44,327 nt of DNA, taken from the NCBI GenBank assembly GCA_900553925.1, contig USFH01000001.1, forward strand, positions 1 to 44,327. The letters are read 5' to 3'. The stretch comes from an uncultured Clostridium sp. GTDB taxonomy: Bacteria; Bacillota; Clostridia; Lachnospirales; Lachnospiraceae. Below, piece by piece: positions 25,349 to 34,498 of the stretch; the stretch's first letter is position 1; each line of letters starts with the position of its first letter. Under the pieces are notes generated by a model. It did no database searches. It had not been told where the DNA came from and worked only from the letters and a program-made list of their open reading frames with translations. Made by a program: the position numbers and the translations under genes.

Positions 25349-25381
25349 GATTCCGTCTGATTTCTCAGACGGAATCTATTT
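25349..25381 (+). terminator. Strong hairpin after the major pilin
   Basis: GATTCCGTCTGA (25349-25360) and TCAGACGGAATC (25365-25376) form a perfect 12-bp stem with a TTTC loop, followed by TATTT. The imperfect T-run suggests partial termination or 3'-end protection, making pilin mRNA more abundant than that of the downstream genes. Confidence 0.75.
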
Positions 25382-25408
25382 GAAAAATGGGACGGAAAGG
25401 TTAGGACA

Positions 25409-26152
25409 ATGTTAGTAACAGTAGTATTTAGCATTTTTTTTGTGTTATATGGAATCGTAATTGGAAGTTTTTTGAACGTTCTGATTTTGCGACTTCCAAT
25501 AAAGGAAAGTATAACCTTAAAACGGTCTCATTGCATGACATGTGGACATACCTTATCCTGGTATGAACTCATTCCATTATTTAGTTATTTATTTTTAGGT
25601 GGGAAGTGCAGGCATTGTAAGGCACATATCTCGGCACAGTATCCAATCGTAGAAGCTGCGAATGGAATTCTGTATGTGGTGATCTTCCTCGCAAAAGGCA
25701 TCATGGTGGAGACGTTCCTTTATTGCCTGTGTGCTTCTGCCTTATTAGCTCTTAGCGTTATTGATTGGCGCACACAGGAAATCCCCTTGGGATTCAATAT
25801 TTTTATACTAATTTTGGGACTGGTTAGACTCTTTACTGATATGAGTAATTGGAGTCAGTATGTAATCGGTTTGTTTGCTGTCAGCGTTTTTTTACTTCTC
25901 ATTAATCTTGTTACAAAGGGGAGAGGCATAGGACACGGTGACATAAAGCTTATGGCGGCAACCGGCTTACTGATGGGCTGGAAACTAATTACGGTAGCAT
26001 TTATCATGGCATGTATCATCGGAACGGTGGTGCATCTCATACGAATGGCTGTTAAGAAAGTCGGCAGGAAGCTGGCTTTTGGCCCATATTTATCTATGGG
26101 TATATTTATAGCAATGATATGGGGTGAACAGCTCGTGAGCTGGTACCTATAA
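25409..26152 (+). CDS. pilD: Prepilin peptidase / N-methyltransferase PilD
   Basis: Aspartyl membrane protease of 247 aa that removes prepilin leaders and methylates the new N-terminus. The cytoplasmic loop after the first helix has two CxxC pairs (Cys42/Cys45 and Cys67/Cys70) around LSWYELIPLFSYL, the zinc-binding methyltransferase part. The catalytic aspartates are Asp119 in VIDWRTQEIP and Asp178 in the GxGD-type GHGDIKLMAATG. Several membrane helices span the rest and the length is normal. It should process the major pilin and the pilin-like proteins encoded at 29022, 33894 and 34499. Confidence 0.95.
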   Translation: MLVTVVFSIFFVLYGIVIGSFLNVLILRLPIKESITLKRSHCMTCGHTLSWYELIPLFSYLFLGGKCRHCKAHISAQYPIVEAANGILYVVIFLAKGIMVETFLYCLCASALLALSVIDWRTQEIPLGFNIFILILGLVRLFTDMSNWSQYVIGLFAVSVFLLLINLVTKGRGIGHGDIKLMAATGLLMGWKLITVAFIMACIIGTVVHLIRMAVKKVGRKLAFGPYLSMGIFIAMIWGEQLVSWYL

Positions 26153-26210
26153 GTATATGGACGAAAGTCCTACATATAAAATCACTGATTAGCGAGGGAG
26201 GCTATAACGA

Positions 26211-27836
26211 ATGGCAAAAAGCAATAAAGTGTTATCTATTGATATCACAAACGAAAGTATTACAATTATTGAGTTGACTGCTTCAGCAAAAAAGCAGACG
26301 ATGATTCATAATATCATTATTTTTGAAACACCAGAAGATTCTTATGAGGATGGTGTATTAAAAGAGCCAGAGAAGATTGCGGAGGCAATCACACAGCAGT
26401 TGATGGCTCGCGGTATTAATAATAAGAATGCGATCTTCGTTCTTTCGTCTACAAAGATTGTAAACAGAGAGGTTATGATACCGTTTGTTCCAGAGAAAAA
26501 GATCAGAGGAATTATCAATTCAAACTCATCCGAGTATTTCCCTGTAAATATAGAAGATTATGTTGTGTCTCACTCTGTACTTGAGACAGTGACAGATGAA
26601 GAGAACAACAAGCAGCTTCGTGTACTGGCAGTCGCAGCACCGGAGCATATGGTAAAGTCTTATTATGACTTAGGACAGATGGCTGGATTAAATGTTGTAG
26701 CACTTGATTATATCGGTAATGCAATGCTCCAGCTCATTAAGACACAGACAAATCAGAACACAACAACGATGGTTATCCAGTTAGGTAGTGAGAGTACAGT
26801 ATTAAATATTGTACAGGGTGATAACCTGCTGTTACAGAGAACGGTTCCATATGGTACAAACTCTGTTGTGAATGTAGTTATGGATGACAAGGGTGTCGAT
26901 GCAACAACAGCAATGACACTTCTCCAGAACGATCGTCTGATCACAGTTGATTTTGATGACAACGAAGTAACCGGTGCGTTCCGTTACCTGATCAATAACA
27001 TTGGACGTGTTATGGATTTCTATGCATCAAAGAATCCGGATAAGCCGATTGAGGATGTATTCCTGACGGGTGACGGTGCACTGATCCGTGGCATAGATGG
27101 TTTGTTCAAGGTACAGTTGAATGTCAGTACACGTATCATGGATACATTATATAATATCAAATTTGATCCAAGTATTGACTTGAAAGTATACAACCCAGTA
27201 TATCTGGTAACTCCAATTGGAGCAGCATTTGCACCAATGGGATTTGTTCTTATGGATACAGCCACACAGGCTACGAAAGCAGAGGGAAGTCTGGCACCGT
27301 TTATCGCATTAGTTGCGGTTGCAGCAATTGGTGCTGCAGGTATGGCGTTCTATTCTATTAATAAGAAGAACACAGTTACAGAGAAAAAACAGCAGTTAGA
27401 GGCAGATGTTGCCCGTGTCAGTGATATTGAGGATATCATTAATGCATATGATCAGGCACAGGCACAGTACACAGATATGGAGTCTATGTACTACACAACT
27501 TATCAGTTAAATGAGAATGTCAGAGAATTTATCTCTGAATTAGAGAAGAAGATTCCGGCAGAGATAACTGTATCAAACTTTAACTCTACAAATGAAGGCG
27601 TGACGATGCCTTGTGTATCAACAAGCTATGATGCCATTGCGGACTTCATTATGCAGTTAAAGACGATTGATTGCGTGGATAATGCATATGTAGCGATGAT
27701 TCAGAAAGAGGACAATGAAGGTCAGATTACATATAATTTTACTGTAACTGTTAACTATGTACCAATGATGGATGATCCGGCAGTGGACACATCAGAGGAT
27801 ACAACGGAAGCTGCTGATACAGGCGCAGAAGAGTAA
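26211..27836 (+). CDS. pilM: PilM-PilN fusion protein of the pilus alignment complex
   Basis: Protein of 541 aa combining two usual partners. Residues 1 to about 350 are PilM-like, an actin/FtsA-fold cytosolic domain (VLSIDITNESITIIELTAS, IPFVPEKKIRGIINSN, EYFPVNIEDYVV, IQLGSESTVLNIV). At about residue 361 a membrane helix begins (PFIALVAVAAIGAAGMAFY). It is followed by a coiled-coil segment and a small alpha-beta domain (EKKIPAEITVSNFNS, then FIMQLKTIDCVDNAYVAMI), the topology of PilN. The fusion makes the cytosolic-to-membrane contact covalent. A fused PilMN has also been described in clostridial pilus clusters. The PilO-like gene follows by 16 bp. Confidence 0.85.
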   Translation: MAKSNKVLSIDITNESITIIELTASAKKQTMIHNIIIFETPEDSYEDGVLKEPEKIAEAITQQLMARGINNKNAIFVLSSTKIVNREVMIPFVPEKKIRGIINSNSSEYFPVNIEDYVVSHSVLETVTDEENNKQLRVLAVAAPEHMVKSYYDLGQMAGLNVVALDYIGNAMLQLIKTQTNQNTTTMVIQLGSESTVLNIVQGDNLLLQRTVPYGTNSVVNVVMDDKGVDATTAMTLLQNDRLITVDFDDNEVTGAFRYLINNIGRVMDFYASKNPDKPIEDVFLTGDGALIRGIDGLFKVQLNVSTRIMDTLYNIKFDPSIDLKVYNPVYLVTPIGAAFAPMGFVLMDTATQATKAEGSLAPFIALVAVAAIGAAGMAFYSINKKNTVTEKKQQLEADVARVSDIEDIINAYDQAQAQYTDMESMYYTTYQLNENVREFISELEKKIPAEITVSNFNSTNEGVTMPCVSTSYDAIADFIMQLKTIDCVDNAYVAMIQKEDNEGQITYNFTVTVNYVPMMDDPAVDTSEDTTEAADTGAEE

Positions 27837-27852
27837 GGGGAGGTATGGAAAT

Positions 27853-29007
27853 ATGAAATTAAGTAAGAGCAATATCAAAATTTTATTATTTATTGCAGCG
27901 GTAGCCATCCTTGGTCTTACCTATTTGTATGTATTTAAGGATAACATGAGTACTGCAGACAGCATTCAGTCTGAAGTAAATACTTTGCAGACAAGATATG
28001 ATGAACTGATGGCAAAACAGCAGGATCGTGAGATGTACGAGGAAAAGACAGCAGAGTATAATCAGAAGTTTGATGAGAGACTGGCATACTTCCCAGCTAC
28101 GCTCGATCAGGAAATCTCAGTTATGTTCATCAAGGGCGTAGAGAAAGACCAGGGCAATCTGCAGTTTGGCGTAAATTCTGTTGGTCTTGGTGAGCCAGAG
28201 ACATTTTATAGCTTAAGTGCAGCCGCATCTGCAGATGTTGCATCCGACGATGCTGGCACAACTGATACATCTAATGTGGATAATACAGAAGAAGTACTTG
28301 CAGCTGGTGGTTACCAGTGTCTGACAGCAGCATTTCCTATTACATACGAAGGATCCTATGAAGGTATCAAGGATTTTATTGATTATATCATGGCATATAA
28401 GTATCGTATGAATATTTCATCTATAAATATTGCATATGATTCTCAGAGCGAGATGTATACAGGTAGTATTGCATTGAATGCATACTGCATCAGTGGTAAC
28501 GGACGTGAAGCAGATTCCGTTGATGTAGATGTTCCAGAAGGTGTATCAAATATCTTCCTTGGTGGTTCTGGCGCAGCATCTGTACAGACATCCAGCCATG
28601 ATGCAGGTCAGGGCGAGGACATTGTCAGTGATCATGATATCCTGATTGGTCTGAACAATGCAAACGGTGACAGCTCAGATGGTATCATCGTAAGTGCAGG
28701 TAGTGATAAGGTAAGTTCTACTGCAAATTCAGTAGAGACAGTTGCACTTTCTATCACAGAAGAAGATGGAAAGAACATGGTGGAAGTAAAGCTTGGTGAT
28801 GAGTCATATTCATTTGAACTGACAGACAGTGAGCTTACAATCTATGTGGAGTCATCAGACAGAGTAGACAGTGAGGATAAGAACGGTGTGAAGTTGAATG
28901 TAACCAATGGCACAAAGGTTCCAGTTTATGTAAAGGTTGCAGGAGATGATGCGAGTGCTCCTAGATTTGCATTAGGAAGCAAGACAGGTACTGTAAAGGT
29001 ATACTAA
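27853..29007 (+). CDS. pilO: PilO-like pilus alignment protein with a long C-terminal extension
   Basis: Bitopic membrane protein of 384 aa. The N-terminal helix (IKILLFIAAVAILGLTYLYV) is followed by a coiled coil (about residues 35-70) and a PilO-like ferredoxin-type domain (YFPATLDQEISVMFIKGVEK, then AFPITYEGSYEGIKDFIDYI and GSIALNAYCISG). PilO usually ends there, near 200-220 aa. Here about 160 more residues follow: a Ser/Gly/Asp-rich linker and a small predicted beta domain (LSITEEDGKNMVEVKLGDES, then PVYVKVAGD). The extension is probably outside the membrane. The ATG at 27853 is chosen because the membrane helix then begins at the usual place. It pairs with the PilMN fusion upstream. Confidence 0.78.
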   Translation: MKLSKSNIKILLFIAAVAILGLTYLYVFKDNMSTADSIQSEVNTLQTRYDELMAKQQDREMYEEKTAEYNQKFDERLAYFPATLDQEISVMFIKGVEKDQGNLQFGVNSVGLGEPETFYSLSAAASADVASDDAGTTDTSNVDNTEEVLAAGGYQCLTAAFPITYEGSYEGIKDFIDYIMAYKYRMNISSINIAYDSQSEMYTGSIALNAYCISGNGREADSVDVDVPEGVSNIFLGGSGAASVQTSSHDAGQGEDIVSDHDILIGLNNANGDSSDGIIVSAGSDKVSSTANSVETVALSITEEDGKNMVEVKLGDESYSFELTDSELTIYVESSDRVDSEDKNGVKLNVTNGTKVPVYVKVAGDDASAPRFALGSKTGTVKVY

Positions 29008-29021
29008 GAAAGGGTGTAATT

Positions 29022-30728
29022 ATGGCAAAAACAAATAATAAAGGTTTCAGTTTAATTGAAATCGTCATAGCTGTTGCCATATTGTCAATCCTTTTGACTC
29101 CAATTATTCGTCAGTTTTCGAACACCTTGAATACGAGCCGGCGTGCGAAGGCTCTTCAGGAGGCAAACGAGAAGGCAACTTATCAGATGGAAGAGTTCCA
29201 GACTGTATCCAGAGAGGAACTGGATAAGGATACCTATTACGGAAAGCCGACGGAAAAGAAGGATATTGAAGCGGAACTGTATAGTACAGAGGGTGTCTCT
29301 CTTTTAAAGACGGTAAAGTACAATACATATACATATACACTTCCGGATTGCGAGATTGGAGCAAAAAAAGATAAGTATTCAAATGTCGTTGTGCTTGATG
29401 ATTTGGCAAACAAAGTGCGGGCGCAAGGGAATGCAAGCGATCCAACACATTATAAGATTGCTTATGGCTTGACAAAAACTGATTTAGAAAAGTTTGGAGA
29501 TGGCTTTGTACTGACAAATGAGGGGTCAATTGTTAAATACACGGATGGAGTGGTTACAGCTGTTGCATGTACAGATACAACAGCGGATGGAAATCCGGTC
29601 AGCTATATTGCAGATCCGAATGATGTGAATCTGGGAAATATGCATGACCTGGATAAAGACAGTGTAGCGATGATCATGGGTGGAACATCAAGCTTTGATA
29701 CAGAGGCGTTTTCAGCGTTGTTCTCGAAGGCAATGGATCATTTACGTGAATTGGACTATGATTCATGGGAACAGGCATTGCTGAATGTTGATAGTGAGTC
29801 TATTTTGTCTGCGGAAACACTTTCCTCTTCGGACCGTCTGATCAAAATTTACACAGATCAGAAAACGGATGCACAGGGCAAAGATTATTATGTGGTAAAG
29901 GTAGATGTATATTATAATTATTCTTATTCGATTCAGGTAAAGGATCTTGATCCGGCAAAACAGGATAAGAATCGTTTTAATGATACTGTTTCCTATACGA
30001 TATTCAGCCAGAAGTTCTATACAAAGGAACCACCGGAAATTTATTTTGAATATCAGCCATATTGTATATCAGAAAAAGGCGAAGCTGTACAGTATAAGGC
30101 GGATGATTATTTCCTGTTTGATAATCATGTGGATGGTTGCAGATTGTATCTTTATAAACCATACAGAGATCAGATGAATGCAGGTGCAGATCTGTCACAG
30201 TATGATTCGAAAGGTGAATACTATACATATTATACAAACACATCCAATACGACAAAGGTAAAGATTCATTTTGCCAGCAAAACAAACAATGTACCTGTTT
30301 CTCTTGGAGCAGATGGAAAACCGGATATAACGAATACGTTGGATCGTATTTATATCTTTACAAATTTGGATATAAACGGATATACAGAGTATTCAGAGGC
30401 AACAAAAAATTTGAATATTCAGTTCTACTCAGATGATTATTTGGACAAATTTAAATATGTAAAGGGTGAGTATGAGACAAAACAAGGTACATCCGATGAT
30501 GATACGAATGTGGTTTATCCAAAATATAAGCTTGGAACAGAATATACGATAAATCAGGTAGATGAGTCAGGAGTTCCGCTTCCACAGGATAGCAAAGCAG
30601 TACTTTATACTTTGAAACAGGATACAAGAAAATCTGACCGTATGTATACGGTTACAGTGACTTTGACACCATTGGATAACAATGCACTGAATACAATTCA
30701 GTTGTCTGGAGCAAGGGGGGTTAATTAG
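29022..30728 (+). CDS. Large PilV-like minor pilin
   Basis: Type IV pilin-like protein of 568 aa. The leader MAKTNNKG, cleavage before Phe and the helix FSLIEIVIAVAILSILLTPI with Glu5 are canonical. The leader is nearly the same as that of the major pilin. Most minor pilins are 120-220 aa, so the roughly 500-residue ectodomain is unusual. It is rich in Tyr, Asp and Lys, with beta-type patterns (YYVVKVDVYYNYSYSIQVKD, then PPEIYFEYQPYCISEKGEA) and no recognised domain. It starts 14 bp after pilO and its TAG stop directly abuts the next start codon. It may act as an initiating or tip subunit (inference). Confidence 0.82.
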   Translation: MAKTNNKGFSLIEIVIAVAILSILLTPIIRQFSNTLNTSRRAKALQEANEKATYQMEEFQTVSREELDKDTYYGKPTEKKDIEAELYSTEGVSLLKTVKYNTYTYTLPDCEIGAKKDKYSNVVVLDDLANKVRAQGNASDPTHYKIAYGLTKTDLEKFGDGFVLTNEGSIVKYTDGVVTAVACTDTTADGNPVSYIADPNDVNLGNMHDLDKDSVAMIMGGTSSFDTEAFSALFSKAMDHLRELDYDSWEQALLNVDSESILSAETLSSSDRLIKIYTDQKTDAQGKDYYVVKVDVYYNYSYSIQVKDLDPAKQDKNRFNDTVSYTIFSQKFYTKEPPEIYFEYQPYCISEKGEAVQYKADDYFLFDNHVDGCRLYLYKPYRDQMNAGADLSQYDSKGEYYTYYTNTSNTTKVKIHFASKTNNVPVSLGADGKPDITNTLDRIYIFTNLDINGYTEYSEATKNLNIQFYSDDYLDKFKYVKGEYETKQGTSDDDTNVVYPKYKLGTEYTINQVDESGVPLPQDSKAVLYTLKQDTRKSDRMYTVTVTLTPLDNNALNTIQLSGARGVN

Positions 30729-33700
30729 TTGAAAAAAATAAAGAAACTTTTAAGAAAACTAAAAAACAATGCTGGCTCCAGTATCATCATGGTAATTGTA
30801 TCAATTGCATTTATTGGTATTGTAGTAGGTGCATTGCTTTCAGCGGCAGTTCAGTCTTATCGGTTAAAATTGGTGGATATGAACTCCAGAGAAAACTTTT
30901 ATTATGTGGAACAGGCACTGAATGAGATATATACGGGTGTCGGTTCCCAGACAGTAGAGGATTTGAAAAATGCATATGTGTATACTGTCGAGAACATGGT
31001 AGAGTATGATCTTGGAAAAGGACGTTATGTGACAAAATCGGAAGAACAAACACAGAAGATGTTCACGGATGATTTCTATCGACGATTGTCTAAGAATGAG
31101 TTCTTCAAGGATGATAATGTGACTGCTCTTGCAGCAAAGCTGCGGTCATATATTACGAATGATACAGTAAAACTTGATGATAGTCGACTTGTTATAGAAA
31201 ATATTAAGGATGGAAACGACAATGTTGGAAAGATCATCCGAAATGTGACGCTGACACGGACGGCTGAGTACAATCGGTCTTCAGAAAATGGTGTGTTTAC
31301 CCAGACAATTACAACAGATATTGTAATTGGGAAACCGGATTTTGCAGTAAAGTTTGATGCAGTCAATGATCAGGATCCGAATATCTTCAAGTATGCATTG
31401 GTTGCAGATATGGGTGTCTATGTAGATCAGAAGACAACTCCGCTAACGGTGGCAGGTAATGTGTATGCAGCTTCAGATTATTATAACAAGAACTATAATG
31501 AGAGTACCTGGGATGATGATGTAAAAGATGCAGATAAGAAGTTCGTAGGATCTGCAGCTTATAATATTACAAACGAAGATGGTACTACAACAAATCTGTC
31601 GGATCTGTATGTACACGGCAGTGTAACTTCCAAGAGTGCAGCAGGAGAAAAGACAGCCCCAACATATACCTATTGGAATGCAGAAGATCCAGAGAATCAG
31701 CCTTTGGCAAAAGAGTATTATGATGGAGAAAATATAAAGAGTAAATACTCTGGATTTTATGTAAATGGTTCACAGGTATCTATTATGGCAGATACGATTA
31801 TTGTTCCTGGAACGATGGCTGTTATGGATAAAGGTTCTTTATCTATTTATGGAAAGAATGGTACAAAGACTTCCGAATCAGAAGTCTGGACAGATGATAT
31901 AGTTCTGGATGGCTATAGTACAGTTGAGACGGTCACAAATGAAGGAACCGGTGTTAAAACGAAAAAGTATAAGGGGTCAAGTGCAATCTTCAAGGCAAAT
32001 ATGTATGTGAAGGATGACACAGAACTGAATTCAGCTGGAGCTACGTTCCAGCTGAAAGGTAGCTATTATGGCTATGGAGACAGTACAGAAAAGGATAATC
32101 GTAAGTTTACACCAGTTGTCAATACGAAGAATTTCCAGATTACAGTGGAAGATGCAAATGGAAAGACGTCGATTGAAAACCGTGGTCACTATAACAGTAG
32201 TGCGATTATTGTAAATGGTGAGCAGTCGACTTTGAACTTTGCACAGGCAAAGAATATTTTCCTTGCAGGACGTACGTATATCGAGCTTTCAAAGGATGTA
32301 AACACGATCAGTGGTAAGACCAATGAGTCTGTGAAAGATAAGGATGGCAAAGAGACAACAGTAGAAGTAGATACTGTGACAGATGTATATACATACCATC
32401 CGGTTGATTATAATGCAGAGATGCCGGCATCTTTAAGAACGGATGATAATAAGACGACAACCATCCGTGATTATAAGATGGGAGAGAGTATTTCAATAAA
32501 GAGTAATCAGGAGGCTTATATTCCGGTCACAAGTAAGGGAGTTCCAACACTTGCGAAAAATACAGCCGGAGAATCACTTGGTTATTATGTAGCAGAACTT
32601 CCACCAGCACTGAAGGGAAGTACATTGTTTGAGCGTTATTTCCCAGAGGCAGTATTTGATGGAAAAGTTCCTTGTGTATTGCAGGAAGTATCTGGCAAAA
32701 AGTATTATTATTATGATTTTTCAACGGCATATTATAATACATTGTCATATTGGAGAGCACATAATCTGGCAGGAAATATTTCTGATCTGGATTATAATGA
32801 ATGGATTAAGGCATATCCATCCCCACAGTATTATGCAGCTGGATTCATCCATGATTACAGTGCAGAGCTGGAAATGCATAGAAATTATGTAGCTGCGACA
32901 GACAAGAGAGGACTGACAGACAGTGTAATTGCAGAATATCTTGTTGATATTGGCGATTATGAGGATTTTGATGCCGGAGATATTATTCTTCCGGATAGTG
33001 AATTGAACCAGAATGTAAGCATTTATTCAAGTGGTGCAATTACAACAAAATCAGGTACACAGTTTAGTATTGTCAGAGCAGATGATATGTCAGCACTTCA
33101 GAAGTTATTGACATCCGATGGAGTAAATAACATGGCAAGTGGTGTGAAGTGGAATAAAGATGCAAATGAAGATGGTTCTGAGAAGATTTATACAGATGCT
33201 TATCAGTTATCCAATGACATGGAGCTTGAGTATGAGTATATGAAGTGGAATCTTGGCCATTATACTACAACGGGAGATGCAATTAAGGATTCAAATAATG
33301 ACATTGAGAAGAAGTATATCAAGGAATTTGTGTCAGACATAAACTTTGGTGATGCAAGTTTGACACCAATCAATAAGTTCATGGATATGTCATTGATTAA
33401 GAGCGTGTCGATATCACCGAATATTTCAGGAACAGACGTTTCTGATTCTGGCAATAACCTGATTTTAGATCTGGCATCCAAGTATTCAGTATGGGTTAGT
33501 GATAAGGATGTTGTTGTGAAAGCTAGAAAGGAAGATAAAGGCAAGGTTCGAGGCATTGTAGTTACAAAGGGTAATGTGTACTTTGATAGTTCAGCTGACA
33601 ATGGCGTAACAGACTTTGAGGGTGCGATTATTGCAGGTGGTAAGATTTATGTAAATGGCAAAGTCAGCACAATTGCATCAAGTTCTGAGATTTGTAGAGC

Positions 33701-33884
33701 TGTATTACGTGAGTGCTTGATGAATAATGATGATGCTTCGAAGCTGTTGTTATCATTGTTCCGTGGCTACAGTCCAAGCGATGATTCGGGTTCAGCAGGG
33801 GATGATACAGATACAAAATCAATTGATTCAATTGATTATACAGATGTAGTCAGCTTCTCAAACTGGATGAAGAACGTAGAATAG
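30729..33884 (+). CDS. Very large PilX-like pilus-associated protein
   Basis: Protein of 1051 aa starting with TTG, immediately after the previous TAG and 8 bases after AGGGGGG. A basic N-terminus (MKKIKKLLRKLKNNAGSS) leads into one hydrophobic helix (IIMVIVSIAFIGIVVGALLSAA). This resembles PilX-type minor pilins that lack the Glu5 motif. The long ectodomain has repeated short beta-type units (for example VSIMADTIIVPGTMAVMDKG, TFQLKGSYYGYGDST, GVVVTKGN-like strands near the C-terminus), suggesting a beta-solenoid or bactofilin-like fold. No catalytic motif is seen. Whether PilD processes it is unclear, because the site is not canonical. It lies between pilin-like genes and probably belongs to the same surface complex. 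Confidence 0.72.
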   Translation: MKKIKKLLRKLKNNAGSSIIMVIVSIAFIGIVVGALLSAAVQSYRLKLVDMNSRENFYYVEQALNEIYTGVGSQTVEDLKNAYVYTVENMVEYDLGKGRYVTKSEEQTQKMFTDDFYRRLSKNEFFKDDNVTALAAKLRSYITNDTVKLDDSRLVIENIKDGNDNVGKIIRNVTLTRTAEYNRSSENGVFTQTITTDIVIGKPDFAVKFDAVNDQDPNIFKYALVADMGVYVDQKTTPLTVAGNVYAASDYYNKNYNESTWDDDVKDADKKFVGSAAYNITNEDGTTTNLSDLYVHGSVTSKSAAGEKTAPTYTYWNAEDPENQPLAKEYYDGENIKSKYSGFYVNGSQVSIMADTIIVPGTMAVMDKGSLSIYGKNGTKTSESEVWTDDIVLDGYSTVETVTNEGTGVKTKKYKGSSAIFKANMYVKDDTELNSAGATFQLKGSYYGYGDSTEKDNRKFTPVVNTKNFQITVEDANGKTSIENRGHYNSSAIIVNGEQSTLNFAQAKNIFLAGRTYIELSKDVNTISGKTNESVKDKDGKETTVEVDTVTDVYTYHPVDYNAEMPASLRTDDNKTTTIRDYKMGESISIKSNQEAYIPVTSKGVPTLAKNTAGESLGYYVAELPPALKGSTLFERYFPEAVFDGKVPCVLQEVSGKKYYYYDFSTAYYNTLSYWRAHNLAGNISDLDYNEWIKAYPSPQYYAAGFIHDYSAELEMHRNYVAATDKRGLTDSVIAEYLVDIGDYEDFDAGDIILPDSELNQNVSIYSSGAITTKSGTQFSIVRADDMSALQKLLTSDGVNNMASGVKWNKDANEDGSEKIYTDAYQLSNDMELEYEYMKWNLGHYTTTGDAIKDSNNDIEKKYIKEFVSDINFGDASLTPINKFMDMSLIKSVSISPNISGTDVSDSGNNLILDLASKYSVWVSDKDVVVKARKEDKGKVRGIVVTKGNVYFDSSADNGVTDFEGAIIAGGKIYVNGKVSTIASSSEICRAVLRECLMNNDDASKLLLSLFRGYSPSDDSGSAGDDTDTKSIDSIDYTDVVSFSNWMKNVE

Positions 33885-33893
33885 AGGTGGCCT

Positions 33894-34484
33894 ATGAATA
33901 AGAGAAGATTTATGAAAAGAAATGAAGGCTACTCGTTAGTGGAAATGATAATTGTTATAGCAATCATAGCGGTGATGACAGCCGCCGCTATGGTTACGCT
34001 GACGATTATGCATAATGCAAAGGCGAAAGAGGCTGCAAGTACATTGGAAGATGCTCTTTCACAGACACAGAGTTATGCAAAAGGCAAGATGGTAGTAATT
34101 GGTGGAACCAATCAGCCGGATTATCGTTTTGCATTAGCAATCCATAAACAGGGCGATCGCTATTATGTGAAAAAAGGTTACTACAAAGGAAATGGCAGTG
34201 ACATGAATCAGTATAGTAGCTATGAGTTCCCGGATTCAGAGAATGCATGCAAAGGAAAGGGCGAGTCTTTTTCCGCATATGTAACTGTCAAATATGTAGA
34301 TGACGCAGGAACAGAGCATGATATCGGAGAGTTAAGCCAGAGTGGTGCTCCAGTTTATATCATTTATGACCGACAGGGTATGTGTATCAAAGGAAATGGT
34401 AAGTTTAGGTTCTACAAAAAATCTGGTGACAGTCTGATTTCTACTGTGACATTGAATAAAAATGGCAGTCACACATCAAATTAA
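33894..34484 (+). CDS. GspH/FimT-like minor pilin
   Basis: Pilin-like protein of 196 aa. The leader MNKRRFMKRNEG is followed by a cleavage site before Tyr and the helix YSLVEMIIVIAIIAVMTAAA with Glu5. Tyr instead of Phe at mature position 1 is unusual but tolerated. The ectodomain (DYRFALAIHKQGDRYYVKKG, ending in a beta strand RFYKKSGDSLISTVTLN) resembles the GspH/FimT pseudopilins that initiate pilus assembly. A GAGGTGG site precedes the ATG. It is 9 bp from the PilX-like gene and 14 bp from the next pilin gene. Confidence 0.85.
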   Translation: MNKRRFMKRNEGYSLVEMIIVIAIIAVMTAAAMVTLTIMHNAKAKEAASTLEDALSQTQSYAKGKMVVIGGTNQPDYRFALAIHKQGDRYYVKKGYYKGNGSDMNQYSSYEFPDSENACKGKGESFSAYVTVKYVDDAGTEHDIGELSQSGAPVYIIYDRQGMCIKGNGKFRFYKKSGDSLISTVTLNKNGSHTSN

Positions 34485-34498
34485 GGGGAGGCGCGAGG

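Noticed and set aside
29104..29529. Minus-strand 141-codon frame inside the PilV-like gene
   Set aside because: Antisense to the pilin helix and ectodomain; Leu/Ser/Pro-rich shadow composition.
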